From positions 93,546,630 to 93,610,629 of the forward strand of contig CM058232.1 of assembly GCA_030180135.1 (NCBI GenBank): 64,000 bases of DNA, in the 5' to 3' direction. A program made the position numbers and the translations under genes. This DNA comes from Orychophragmus violaceus (Eukaryota; Streptophyta; Magnoliopsida; Brassicales; Brassicaceae). Positions within the stretch are counted from its first letter, which is position 1; every line of letters begins with the position of its first letter. Of the stretch, positions 21,028 to 32,824 are shown one piece after another. Under the pieces are notes generated by a model. That model was given only the letters and a program-made list of their open reading frames with translations, did no database searches and was not told the DNA's origin.

Positions 21028-21499
21028 ATAAGCCCCCTCAGCTCGGTCAGTAAGGCTTTTGGCGAATGCACCAAATTTAAGTACAGTGTTTAGCTCGGCG
21101 CATCGTGTTCCGTCTGGAAGCTGAATAGTCGAAGGAAATTAGGGTTATTTGAGTTTTCCTGCGGTTGGCTCTTGTGTGTGGTTACTGAAGCTGCATTACC
21201 ACTTGATCATTGTAACGTTTCCCGCCTATTTTGTGCACGCGGAGGGAGTATCATCAATCGTCGCACCTCCTTTCACGCGTCAGCTTAAGCTTTTCCGCTT
21301 ATATCATCTCTATTTAAATTTGTATTTTCTTTCTTCATCTCCCATTTTTTACTGTTACCTTAGCATGTAGTCCTATTTTTCTTCCTCGTTGTTTTGTGGC
21401 TTTCTGACGTCTAACGAGTGATCTCATCTCTTCTGGCTGCTCGAGAAATCGATTTTCTCGTTTCGTCGAATTTCTTACGTTCCCATTAAATTTTTCTCC

Positions 21500-22745
21500 T
21501 TTCTTGGCATGGATTCCGAATATTGGCCGATAGATGTCGAATCACCGACCTCTGATCAAAATATTATGGTTCTTCTCACGGCTAGGAAGTTGACGATGAT
21601 CACGCCCCGCTGGTCCGAATTAGCCGAGGTTATAGGAGTGCACTAAGAAGAAGTAGGGCTTGGCGACCTAGTTTGCCGAGGGTTCAAGTAAGCTGGTGGA
21701 GATTCTTTGACATTGAGTGACCTTTATTTTGTATGAAATGACTTGTGAGTCTGAGTTTCCTCCCGGAGTTGAACATGTGGTTCTTGGATCGGTGGATCGG
21801 CCTTGGAATCCTCCTCATGGGTATGTCTATTTTTACGAAACTTCTTCACACAGTGCGGGCTGTGGTTTCCCTTACCCAAGCTCTTTGTATCCTAGTTAGG
21901 CTTAGAATATGGTAGGCGTTTCTGACCATGGTGAATCAACAAATGGCAGAGGACTCGAATCGTGTTGCACTTCAAATCAACAAGCTGAGAAAAGCTCTTG
22001 AGAAGGAGAGGCATCGATTGGTCGATTTGGACAAATTGAGGGAGGAGTTCGAGCGAGCACGTTCGGGCTGCTAAGGTGGAAGTAATTCAGGCCGATTTTG
22101 AGGCTGAGAAGGCTAATCTGGCCATACTTCTGTCTTATCTCTCCACGCTTATAGAAAACGCGGCTAGTCAGGAGGAGGGACTCATCCTGGTCCGGGGACT
22201 ATCCGCGACCGCCCGTGTTGGGAAGGACACTTTTCAGAATGAGAAATCCCAACTTCAGATTTCGAATGAAGAGGATGAAGGCTATCTTGTTCCATGAGAA
22301 TGAGGTAATGACGGAGAAGTGGTAGGACATGAAGACAAGATATACAACGCGATTCTAAAATATTTGTGCTCATTTGGCTGGTCGAAGCAAGGTACATACT
22401 CTGCTTTTGACGATAAGTCAAGTAATGGGTACATGAGAGTTCCTTGAGACCATGAATATGGAGGACGTCCTGGTTATTCTTGCCTATCGAATGGAGAAGA
22501 TCAGGGCGTTAGTGTCTAGTTTGACGGCCAATCTGGAGTAGATCGTTTATCCTGAGCTCCCTGAGGAAGATTACGCCGTTTTTTTTTTTGATCTTGCTCC
22601 TTTGATTCGAGTTGAAGAAAAATTTTCCCTTATCTTCTGCAAGTCTGCATGCTGATATGCCTAATCTGGATGCCTCTTGCTTTAAATGGTCGGCTCGAGG
22701 GCCCCAACGTGAACCGTCCTTAAATCTCACGACTTTGTGGGTGTA
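21500..22745 (+). pseudogene. Remnant of antisense coiled-coil gene in element F
   Basis: Plus-strand fragments in shifting frames. An ATG near 21509 opens MDSEYWPIDVESPTSDQ. From about 21929 a heptad-rich stretch reads LQINKLRKALEKERHRLVDL, broken by a stop and continued in another frame (ADFEAEKANLAILLSYLSTL at about 22090-22150). The order and coiled-coil character recall the last exon of the antisense gene in element G (32117-32824). No intact product is possible. Confidence 0.45.
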
Positions 22746-22899
22746 TAGATTTGAAAGGGGTAGCTAGGTTGTAGTTTGATTTGTTCTTTTATCATTCCCT
22801 CTCTTTGGTTTAAAGATGTTTTTTTGAGGATAAATGATAAATCACATTTCCCTTTTATATCGCAAGCCTGATTTTTTCTTGCCTTGTTCAATGGGAGGT

Positions 22900-23450
22900 G
22901 TTGGCGACTGTGTTACGGTCGTCCTATGGCTGAAAGTTGAGCCAAACAATGATTTCGGGGCTCAGCCCAAAATTTGACGGCTTGTGTTCTTTGGGTGCGA
23001 TGGAAGGCTCAGCTTTAAGCATCGAGAATGCTTTTTAGCGCGGATTTGGGCTCAACTTAGATACTTATAGATTTTGTGTCGGGGTGAAAGCGCCGAGCTT
23101 CAATTTTTAAGCATTGGTTGATTGTGTTCTTTGCGAGTCTGAGCTCGTCTTAAGATACTTATACCTTGTGTGTCGGGATGCCAGCGCGCGGCTTCAACTT
23201 TTAAGCATTTATTGGTTGTGTGATTTGCGAGTCTTGGCTCGTCTTTGACACTGATTGGTTTTGTGTTGTAGTGCAAGCTCGTAAGCTCGGCTTTAGCATT
23301 GATTATTTGTGTGCCCTTGATTGCAAGATCAGAAGCTCGGCTTTAGCACTGAGAGTTGTGTGTTTTTGCGAAATTGGGCTTGACTTTCTTTTTGAGACCG
23401 AAAGTTGTGATATGATTTTTAGTATGAGACTTTTTTTGTTTGCAAAAGAA
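22900..23450. repeat. Degenerate tandem repeats in element F
   Basis: Repeated phrases (gctcagctttaagca, gcgagtctgagctcgtctt, gcttcaacttttaagcat, agctcggctttagca) recur every 70-120 bp with drift. They resemble a worn tandem array such as those found in the variable part of Tat-type elements. Confidence 0.45.
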
Positions 23451-23699
23451 GCGACTGGCTGTTCGGCAGTTCGATTGTGCCATTAATGCCCTAGCTGTTT
23501 CTGTTGATGATATATCGCACACATATATTGGGGGACGAGGCTCCGTATTTATTTTAAGGATACCTCCGTAATTGTCACTTCTTTATTATCGGACGCATCT
23601 CCTTTAATGTTGTGTTGGTAACCGTCATTTCTTCATTTAAAGCGTCTTAGTAAATTTCGTTTCCAATTAATTGTCGCCTTGGTAACCGTTGTTTTGTTC

Positions 23700-24540
23700 A
23701 CTATAAATATAGACCTCTTCCCCTATCATCTTCACATCTCGCTCACATTTCTTTTTTCCTCTCTTTTCTGATTCTTGATTATCTTCTTCTTTTTAGTTTT
23801 GGTTTTGATGTCGACGTCTCTTTTGTTCCTTCTTAGCATGAGTCAATGGTACAGAGCCGTTACGTCGTTTGGTGGCTTTTGCTGATGGGATTATGATATT
23901 TTTGGTAAAGTAAAGCTCATCGATAGATGGAAATATATTGATGACTATTCCCATTTGTCATCTTTCCGAACTTAAGGGCAACGCCATGATCCTATGTTCG
24001 GATCGATCTTGTGCGTTTATAGTTTTAGTAATGTGTTCTAGTCTGCTTCTTCTGGGGCCGGTTGCCTCATTTGTAAGTATCATTCCTTCCCTTATCTCTT
24101 TTTCCGAATCCCATTACTCGGGATTTGCCGACAATTTTTGTCATTTTGTTTGCAGGGCAACTGATGGTATACCAGAGCGGATCTTCCCTCGAAGACGCGT
24201 AACAACTTATCCTCTTGGAAAAGTTGTACGACATAGCTGATTCTGGAGACCAATTGACTTTTTGGGGTGTTGAGGATCACTCACTTCGATCTCTTCTTAC
24301 CCCCACAAAGTTTCTCTAGGGTTTTGGCTTCATCACGGTTCCCATTTGTGCAGTTAATCTCACGGAGCAGCCTTGCAAGTAATAGACGACGAATTCCTCT
24401 TTCAAGAAAGGAGTTCGGCTCCTTCGGGGCAAAAACAGATCTTGAAAGTCAAACTTCGGTCTCAGACAAAATCGTCTTTCAAAAACTTAGTTCGGCTTTA
24501 GATTTTTGTTTTTGCTTATGCTCGAATGTTATATGATTCT
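23700..24540 (+). pseudogene. Second broken antisense gene-like segment in element F
   Basis: A TATA-like ctataaatata at about 23701 lies roughly 110 bp before an ATG (23808). Farther on an intron-like gtaagtatc...tttgcag (about 24075-24155) interrupts coding-like DNA. The layout resembles the 5' part of the antisense gene of G, but the protein is not recognisable. Low confidence. Confidence 0.3.
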
Positions 24541-24839
24541 TTTTACTTTGAAAAGAAATGAAAACGACCTTTTTATGAATCCATGTTCCTTTATCCAGTC
24601 AAATATTCATGCGTTTTGTTTGTTTGTTATTCTTCTTGTCTAACACCGCCGAGCTCGATTACTCGGTACCATAATTGCTAAGGTCGACAAGGGCAAGAGA
24701 GATATGGTGGTCTGAACGGGTATGGTAGTGTTGGTAGCCTTGTCTCCATCAAGGGGCTAGAGAGCTGTAGCTCGCCAAGAATCTAGGCCAAGACCGTAGC
24801 AGGACGACGCTAGTGAGGTCATAGTTAAATGACTCAGGC

Positions 24840-25020
24840 AAGGTTTTAATTTAGGTGGCACGGGTTTGGTCGTAGCTAGAGAACACATTTGAAGTCGCGA
24901 TGATGCGCGAGCGAGTTTGTAGCTAGATGGTGCGGGCGAGGTTATAACTAGACAGTGCGAGCGGAGTTGTGGCTAGACGATGCAAGCAAAGTCGTAGCTA
25001 GGCGCTGCGAATATCATGCC
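24840..25020. repeat. Tandem repeat of about 28-31 bp in element F
   Basis: Five or so diverged units of the form gcgag-ttgtagctaga-gatgc (for example gagtttgtagctagatggtg, gaggttataactagacagtg, ggagttgtggctagacgatg, aagtcgtagctaggcgctgc). Confidence 0.65.
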
Positions 25021-25181
25021 TTCGAATTCTGGGAGAGAGCTCGGGAGCTCCTTTTTGGAGAGCTGGAGGGCTGGTTGCTTCGTGGTCGAGAAGGCTGTAG
25101 CATTCTATTGGTGATCTTGTCATTACTAAATCTTTCTTTGTGTATAGGAAATCTTTTAACCACCCTCTCTCTAGCCCCAAT

Positions 25182-25844
25182 TGTTGATCCAAAGAATCAC
25201 TAAGTATGTTTTAATATGTATTAGGCTGAGATTTCCAATTTAAATAGAAACATTTGACTTTGACGTGACAAGAGAATATAAGAACATGTCGGAATGTTGG
25301 GTGTAGAGTAAGTCGAGAGTCGTGTTTGTATTGATATTGTCGAAATGAGGCGAAGTATTTAAACTTTCGAATTGATACCGAAGGGAGATCAGTTCGATTT
25401 TTTTAAACATTCTGAGTAAGCAGATCGAAGTTACAAAAGTTACAAGTAGCAGTAGCTATGTGTAATAAATTCAGTGTCATAAATGGTTTTCGAAAAGTAT
25501 TTATATGAGAAGTTGCAGTGTCAGTTTTCTCCAATTTGGGATAAGTATCGTCCTTTCGAGGTATAGTTACGGAACCTTGTGCTCGAGCTACTCCGCGACG
25601 TGTGTTAAAAAAAATTATCGTACGATACCGGGTTACTATTCGACTAGATTAATGTTTGTCGATTTATTTTACCACGGGTCATTTTTTGCTAGTCGGGATT
25701 AAAACTTAAATCGGCATTGTAATAATGAAAAATCGATGAGTACGCATAAGTTACATTTTAATTGTCTTTAGTTTATTTCTGAAAATAGACTTTTAATTGT
25801 TGAGATGGACATAACTAAGTAGAATGCTAAGTTCATCTTTAACA
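25182..25844 (-). repeat. Right LTR of element F (663 bp)
   Basis: Homologous to the left LTR but with many changes of the C-to-T and G-to-A type (for example ggtcgttgttcgtcgatc versus attaatgtttgtcgattt). This is the pattern left by long-term cytosine methylation. Confidence 0.72.
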
Positions 25845-26041
25845 ATAAATGTTATGGTTAGTGCAGCCGGAAAAACATGTGTGGTTGAGATATCATTTTC
25901 TAATTTACTTGTTAACTTGTATTGGCCATCGACCCGAATAAAAGCCAAACAAGCCAGTTTATTCTTCTTCTTTTTTTTTGTTGTCACGACAGTTTTTTCT
26001 TCATCTAGTACTTAAAAACAGTCCTATTAAAAGAAATCGTA

Positions 26042-27287
26042 ACCAAAAATCACAAATATATATATATCGTTCGCCCTAACTCTTCGCTCTCAGGTTCGAA
26101 CTTCGATACAGCGCCGCAAACCTTCATTTTCCGCCTCTTCTCCTCGGTTGCCGGCGCAGATCGTCGGTGCCGGGGAGAGGGTTGCTCGCCGTGTTAGTTT
26201 GTTAACCTCCTCTAACTCCCAGCCATCTCCGACGGTTCCGTACGCCCAATCTTTTCTGCCGTCTGTTCCTCTCCGGTGTCGTCATCTTCGCTGGCCTCCG
26301 GTCTTCTCCGCTTATTTCTGGGTTGGTCGTGTGCTGCCGTGGTTGTATCGCCGCCTTCTCCTATGCCGTCCCCGGAGTCTACGTTCTCGCTTGGGTGAGT
26401 CAGTGTTTCAGTTTTGGATCTTGTTCCCTCCGGTTTGCTAGATGGTCTTAGGTCGTGATTGAGAGAGATCTGTTGATTTGTGGTTTGATAGTGGCTCGGG
26501 CTTTGTTTTGGTCTGGATTGGTGTTGTATCCGGGTTATGGTCTGGTTTTGGAGATAGTTTAGAGGTGCGGATTTATGGGCTGGGTAATGGGTCAGCCAGC
26601 TTCTTTGGTTAGTTATGGTTAGCATATATCGAGCCATTTATGTTACCTCTGTTTTTAGGCTAAATCTGTGATCTGGATATGGCTATGGATTCTCAGCTTG
26701 GATAATTGTGGTCAACTTGGTTTCTTTTAAGAGTGCTTTTCATTCGGGTATTATGGGTTAGATCGGTGTTTGGAATGTTTAGACTTCGTTGGAGACTTGG
26801 TTTCGTTTGGAACTTCTATATAGGGTTTGATTTGACGTTTACGAGTGCGTCTTTACCGCATCCGAAAGAGTAGGAGAACTTTCTTAGGTTCTTTCTTGTC
26901 GGAGTATGAAGCTTTGTTTCTGGGTTCTGGGTTGGTGAGAGAGAGTGTCTCTCTGTGAGTCTCCAGGTTGTTGATGTTGTCGCTTGGTGAGCCGAGGGCT
27001 ACGGCGATTTATCTCGCTCTTTTTCTTTTGCGGTTGCCACATCTTCCAAGTCTAAGTTGCTATGGTTATATTTTGGATTTATCGATTTATATTTCCTATA
27101 GCAGTAGGTTTTAGTAACCCTTTATGGGCTTTTGTTGCCTGATTTGTGGGCTTTTGTTGCCTGATCCGTGGGCTTTTGTTGCCTAATCTGTGGGCTTTAG
27201 TTTCCTATGTTTAGGACTTTGTATTAAACTTTTGTGTTTCAGTTTTATCAATATAATCCCACCAGATGACAAAAAAAAAAAATCGTA
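26042..27287 (+). mobile_element. Poly(A)-tailed retroposon 4 (about 1.2 kb)
   Basis: GC-richer sequence opening near gccctaactcttcgctctcag and ending ...ccaccagatgac followed by 12 A (27271-27282). A possible target duplication is aaatcgta (26034-26041 and 27280-27287), but the poly(A) tract makes its edge ambiguous. Four near-identical 25-bp units lie before the end. No protein domain is recognised. Compare the endings of retroposons 1 and 3 (tgttgac-A, gtcgacc-A). Confidence 0.5.
27120..27212 (+). repeat. 25-bp tandem repeat in retroposon 4
   Basis: About four units of gggcttttgttgcctgat plus a short variable end, at the 3' part of the retroposon; the last unit is diverged (gggctttagtttcctatg). 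Confidence 0.85.
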
Positions 27288-28195
27288 GCATCGTTGAAAC
27301 CGCTCTTCACCATGGGCGGTGAGAACAAACAAAATGGAGTATATGTCTTTTTTTATATTTTAATTATGAGCATTCTAGTTTTTAAATCAACCCACAACAT
27401 ATAATATGAGCTTTATGAATAAATATATAAGGTGTCCTTTTGTCAGCTATTTGGTTCTAGTAAAAAAATAGAAACTGAATAAATTATATGTTTTTTGACA
27501 AACAGTAAATTATATGTTTGGGTGAAATAATTAAAAAAGAAACCTGAAACATAGCACAAATTTTATTAGGGAAGTTAGCAGCAATCTTGGACGGTTTTTA
27601 TTACTAATATATATATATATATTATCTTTTTTATCTTTTTAATGTGCGTTTAAAAAATATTATTACACAATTGTCATTAATAAAATATAAAATTTTCTGG
27701 ATTCTGTCAATAAGTCTTCTCGATTTTGATAGTTTACCAATTTCTTATAATAGACTTGTTGTTAGTCTGTATACTTGTTTTCATGATTGTAGGTTTTTTT
27801 TTAATTTGTAGACTTGAATTTTGGATTGTTGATTTTTCTTTAGGGATTTATAGATTTATTTTAAATTTGATAGATCATTTTGTCCAATGATTTTAAGCTG
27901 TCATAGATTTTTAAAACTGATGTAATAGACTTTTAAGTTGTCTTAGATTTGTCGTATATCTTGCAGAGTTATTATGTATGACAACAGATTTGTTTCTAAT
28001 TTGTAGATTTCTTATGTAGATTTGTAGATTTTTTTTTTTTTTGATTTGTTTGTCGAATGGTAGGTTTGTTAAGAGATAGGTAGATTTAAGTTATACAAGA
28101 ATAGATTAATGCTTGGAGTTCGTAAACTTTCACTAAGTGGTCGTAGATTTTTTAGGGAACTTGAATACATTGACGTGGTTGCAGATATATTATGT
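27288..28195 (+). mobile_element. Mutator-like element D, left part with tgtaga repeats
   Basis: AT-rich DNA with many scattered copies of (t)gtagattt/gtagactt from about 27700. The same repeats continue at 42506-42850 once element C is removed; the C target duplication tatgt joins the two. The far side (43545-45010) has the inverse phrase gtctaca. Subterminal short repeats in opposite orientation are usual for class II elements. The outer left end is not identified. No gene in this part. Confidence 0.4.
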
Positions 28196-29366
28196 TGATG
28201 TAGCCCCAAAGATGAGACTTGACAGATAGGTTGATGGAGGAACAAGCATTGGCTTTAGAGTTCTCTTACTTGACCGAGATGGATGGAATGAATGGATGAT
28301 TGACTCTCTCAATCTGGTGGGATGATTGAATCTCTCAATCTGTGGTTGAACAATTTATTTGAATCACACAAACAAGTTAATCCAGGTTTTCTATAGAATA
28401 GGTGAATCACACACTTATTCAAGAGAAGGAAAAACTCTTAACAAAGATACTCTTTGAAAGAAACTGAATAATACTTTTTGATTGATTGAAAGGTATTTTA
28501 CAAGTGAAGAATACAATGAGCCTTTATAGGACGCACGACTAACGGTCATATTAACCTTGAACAAGAAAGAAATCTTCTAAATAACATATAAAGCCGTTGG
28601 ATGATCTACTTTGAATACACTTTCTTCTGAATAAGGAAGGTTGGTCCATGTGATTGATCCTGTGCGTTTTGGTGATGCTAAGGACGTCTTCTATTGCTTC
28701 TGGTTGATGGTTATTGCCTCCTGGTTTCCAAACCTTGGTTTGAGAATGTGCAAACCAATTGGTCTTCATAGTTTCCATAAATAGCTCCACTTGAATTTGC
28801 TTATGTTACAATAGGATTCGCCTGATCTTGTGTGGGCTGGTGCCTCTGAAGGTGTTGTAGAGTGCTTCTAGAAGTAGTAAGAAGTCTCCTGGTTGCCAAG
28901 TTCGAGTTTGGCAATATATGAACTCATGATCTTCCAAATAAGGTAAGTCTGGCATTCTTTGACTTTGACAGTGAATAACTTTCGAACCATTACTTCTTTT
29001 GGTTTGAATCCAATTATCCGTGGTCCTCTGATGAGTTGAAAATCCAGAACAATTGGATTTGTTGATTTGTTTCTTATGGATTGTTCGGAGTGCTTCATTT
29101 TCTGCTTGTAGGTCTCCATCAGGTCTATTGGGAAACTGCCAGATTGAGTCTTCAATATCTTCTTCATGTGAAGTGATTTTGGGATGATTCTTATTCCTAG
29201 TGTGCTCTGGATTAGTTGGGTATGTACTCCAGGTAATGGTTTATCTGATATGATTGGTCTTGATCTCCATTTTAGCTAAGCAAAGCTCACATGTCTCCTT
29301 AGCTCTGACTGACGTAGTGGTTGAGTTAGTGGTTGAGTTAGTGAGCGCCGGGTCTGGTTTGGTTAT
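28196..29366 (-). repeat. 3' LTR of element C, first part (interrupted by G)
   Basis: Matches 41330-42490 closely. One difference is an extra tggttgagttag unit near 29320-29345, absent from the right LTR. The LTR resumes at 38813-38825 (gatgacctcatca) beyond element G. Confidence 0.9.
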
Positions 29367-29903
29367 TGTGAGATCTTGGATTCACACTAAGAATTTGTAT
29401 TCGTGGATTTGGACTTTAGGATATAGAAACGGTATAGTTTCCTATGAATCAAAGACTTTATTGAGATTGATCGTCGAGATAGAACAAACACAATCGAAAG
29501 GAGAGTACAAAGTATGATGATCGAGCTATCTAGTCGAAGTGTTCTAAGTTAGGGTTGGAATGTCTTGAATGAGTCGCCACTTCTTCTTTTAAATAGTCTC
29601 GACTCTGACCTCTCTGTTCCGATATTTCGTCCTCTCCTTCGTAACGATCCCCGTGATTCTCGCGGATCAGTTGAAATGGAAAAGACCGGGTCGCTCTATC
29701 TCCACGTCGTCTCCTGCCGAGCTCGAGCTCGATCACCTCTTACTTCGGTATCGCTTGGGCCTTGTAAAAGTGTCGTTCATTCAAGCCCAACAAAATAATC
29801 GGCTCGTCTCTTCGTCTGTGATTCTAGAACGGGCTCGTGGATACGGGCCTTTGTATTGTTTATTAATGGGCCGGATTTCCTAGAGGGAAATCCAATACCA
29901 ACA
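29367..29903 (-). repeat. 3' LTR of element G (537 bp)
   Basis: Compared by hand with 38271-38807 I count about 16 mismatches. All lie in the right-hand ~310 bp (U3 side on the minus strand); the left ~225 bp are identical. Confidence 0.93.
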
Positions 29904-29919
29904 ATAGCCCCCCAACCCA
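29904..29919 (-). other. Polypurine tract of element G
   Basis: The plus strand reads atagccccccaaccca directly after the LTR. On the minus strand this is a G-rich purine tract immediately before the 3' LTR, the plus-strand primer site. Confidence 0.8.
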
Positions 29920-30503
29920 TTGATTTCGAGAAGTCGAGGTTAATGGGCGGTGGACGTTCTCGGGAAGACGCGCGCGTGTCTCGGGCGTCGAAAAACCTAA
30001 TGATTATTCTCGCCCCATCCGTAGATCTTATTGCGATCCAACGGTCAAGGTTGGGCGCGTGGGACGAGCTGATCTGCTTTTTAGCGCGTCAGCAGTTATA
30101 GCGTGTATTTGCTTGAGAATTTCATCTCCCACCGTGGATCTGGTCGGTCATCGACGGCTGAGATTCAAAGGTTGCGAAGAGTCTTTTCAGGCTCGTTCTT
30201 TTGATGATGTGACCTAATTGCCGCACGCTCGCAGCCGTTGATTTCATATCTTCGGTCAGATTAGGGGGAGAGCGAGGAGTCCAAATCACCTCGATTTTCT
30301 CGTAATTATTACGAGTTCGGAATCATGCGGTTAAGATTTTGCACGATTCCCACTATAATTTTCTCGTATTTTGCCGAGGGTGATTTCTTCTCTTCCCACT
30401 TTCACTTCTTCTCTTACTTTTGCTCTGGTTTCTACTTCTTTTCCCATCGGAAAAATTTCCTTCCAAAACTCTTCGCTTTCTTTGTTCCGATATACCGTTT
30501 TTC

Positions 30504-32824
30504 ATGGCTCTCAGAGATGCGACAGGGGCTAGTGTTAGCACGGCCGCGGGCTCGTTTGGCCCACATCCGCCGTCTTCCCTCTCCGTAGACCAAATCGAAC
30601 GGTTGCGGAGGGTTTGCAGGATTCCACCGGAGCTGGAAATTGTGATTCCGTCGCCGGCGGTGTCGCCGGAAACCGCGGTGGAGGGTTATTGTTGCGCCTC
30701 ATACGCCTACTTCGAGAAATGCGGGCTTTTCTTCCCTATTCCCCGCTTAATCTCTTTGGTGCTGGCCCAGCTTCAACTGGCGTTTCATCAGATGACGCCA
30801 AACTTTGTCCGGTACGTCATCGGAATCGGAGTCAGGGCCGCAGAAGAAGGAATCGAGTTCGGGCCTGAGGAACTCATGCGTGTTTTCTCGGTGAAGCACA
30901 ACGCTAAGTTCCGGGGGACTTACTATCTCTCGCCTCGTTTTGGGCGGGTCCTCGAGGACGTTCCGACGAAAGATGTATGGAAGGACCGATACTTCTTCTT
31001 CAGGATAACCCATCATTCGATCAGGGACTTTGACTATTCGGTCATCCCGTCTCGATGGTCGTCCAGCGTCGGTAAGGCCCTGGTTTTAGTGTTTTCTCTT
31101 TTTTTTAGGCCGTCCCTTATCTCGTCCGGTTTTTATCACAGAAGCTCTGGAGTCGCTTGCTACCAACCCGATCACAGAGGCTTTGCTAGCTCGTCTGAGA
31201 GGGGGCGCTGTTAATTGGGGTATTTTTACGATCGAGCGTGTGCAGGCCGTTCTACGGGTCGGCCCTGAGCGAGCTCCGCGGGGCCGCGCTCATGTTCCTC
31301 AAAACCCATTGGTTCCCTCCGAACCCTCTCGGACTCTCCCGGCTCAAGCTTCTCAGCCTCCGCTTCGTATTGCCGAGCGGGTCAGAGAGAGTGAGTCGTT
31401 TTGTTAGCAATGTTTTCGTTTATCGTCGTCGTTTTGACTCGTCTGACTTTTTTATTTTATTTATAGCTCGACTTCTTCCGGGCGGCAGCTCGGCTGCCAA
31501 TTTCCTTCCTCGCGAGACGCTATCTCGCAGAGTGAGCAGCCGCCAGAATGGGAAAGATCTGGTCGACCTGGTCGACAAGATGGACGCGGGCGAGCTTAGT
31601 AACGTTATTCTCTTTGCCCTTGATCGGGCTCCTCCTCCGCCTCCGGCTTATCCTCCTCCTCCTGCTCAGACCTCGCTCCTTCCGGTGACGGGCCCGGAGG
31701 GAACGATTGCGGGGGTTGTCGACGCGACTCTCCCTCTGGCCGAACAAGAGGCGGTTTTACATCAGTCTAGAGGTGCTGCTCTCCGCGACTCTCGACCGGA
31801 TCTGTCCGGGGGGGAAGATCGTCGGAGTCGAGGAGGTTCTCTTCCCCCTTCTCCGAAGCATCGTAAAGTAGACGCGGGAAGGAGTCCAGAGGGGTCGGAG
31901 GGAGAGGAGTGCTCGGTTGTAGACGATCCGGAAAGTGTGGTTCGTCTGCTGAGGCGCATTAGGCCTGTCGGTTCTGAGCTCCCGGTTTCTGGGGAAACGG
32001 TCCTCAGTAGTGCGTATTCCGAGATGATGGCGCTTATCGGGAAGGTGAGACGTTTTTGCTTTGGTCTTCTTTTTCCTTTTATCCCCTTTTTTTTTAACCG
32101 ACACCTTTTTGTGCAGGCTGTAGAGGCCATGAATGCGTACGCGGTCCGGTCTGAGAACGAGGTGTTGGATGCTCAGACTTATGAGCTCGAGTCTGCTCGA
32201 GAGGCTGCTACCCAAATGAATACCGAGCTCCAGGAAGCCTTGGCTAGGGAGGAGCGTTTGAAGAAAAGGGTCACGGATCATGCCGTTGCGGAGGCCAGGA
32301 TTGCACATCTCGAGAGGAGGGAGGAGGAGCTATCTTGTCAGCTTAGCACCGCCGAGGCTCGAATTCGGACTGTGGAAGAATCGAGCCGGGTCGAGCTTCG
32401 TAAGGCTCGAAAAGAACTCCATGGCCAGTATCTGATGATTCTGGCCGGGGTCAGAGAGAGAGCCGAGAAGAGGAAGATCCAGACTAGCGCCGAGATCCGT
32501 CTCCAAGAGACTTTGGCCAACATCGAGCTCATCGCTGAGATCGCAGCTGGAGAGGTGGACATGACCCGTGAGGTGCTTAAGCTGGCTGAGCAAAAACGAG
32601 TTGCTCTAGCGGAGATGGAGGCCGCGGCGGTCTCCGATTTTAGCATTGGCAAGCTTGCCTTGCCGGCAATGTCGGAGGGCTCCGTGGCCATGGCGGGTTC
32701 TCCGCCTGCTCCCCTGGTCGAGACCGACCCGAGGATGACTGACGAGGTCGACTCCCGGCCGAGAAGAGTGGCAGGCGATGGGGCGAAGGGCCAGGTCGGC
32801 AACTCCTCCTATGCAGCGTTTTAA
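30504..32824 (+). CDS. Antisense four-exon gene in element G: Transposase_28-like and coiled-coil protein, 711 aa
   Basis: Exons 30504-31071, 31109-31390, 31467-32044, 32117-32824; every intron is GT-AG, short (37-76 bp), and phases agree (2136 nt). The N-terminal ~190 residues (ECG-type start YFEKCGLFFPIPRLISLVL, then LAFHQMTPNFVRYVIG) resemble the Pfam family Transposase_28 (putative gypsy type transposon). The middle is low-complexity and proline/charge-rich. The last exon is a long heptad-rich coiled coil (ELESAREAATQMNTELQEAL onward). The direction is opposite to pol. Its function is unknown; in related elements such extra frames are described without known role. The start is the first ATG after a TATA-like tataattt (30355) and gives the full domain. 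Expression is not shown by sequence. Confidence 0.75.

Larger units (their letters stand above)
20354..25844 (-). mobile_element. Degenerate gypsy-like LTR element F, non-autonomous
   Basis: Two direct repeats (20354-21027 and 25182-25844) begin TGTGATCC/TGTTGATCC and end ...TAACA. The left one is followed by ataagccccctcagc, the reverse of a purine tract, so the element reads on the minus strand, as in element G. The flanks atagt and ataaa agree at 3 of 5 bases. No RT or integrase remnant is visible. Inside are plus-strand remnants resembling the antisense gene of G, and tandem repeats. It is an old, gene-poor relative of Tat-type elements; the assignment rests on layout rather than on protein homology. 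Confidence 0.7.

Noticed and set aside
26212..26637. 141-aa minus-strand open frame in retroposon 4
   Set aside because: No start context or family features; biased composition.
31757..32308. 183-aa minus-strand frame opposite the antisense gene of G
   Set aside because: Shadow of exons 3-4, arginine/serine-rich as expected from reversed coiled-coil coding.
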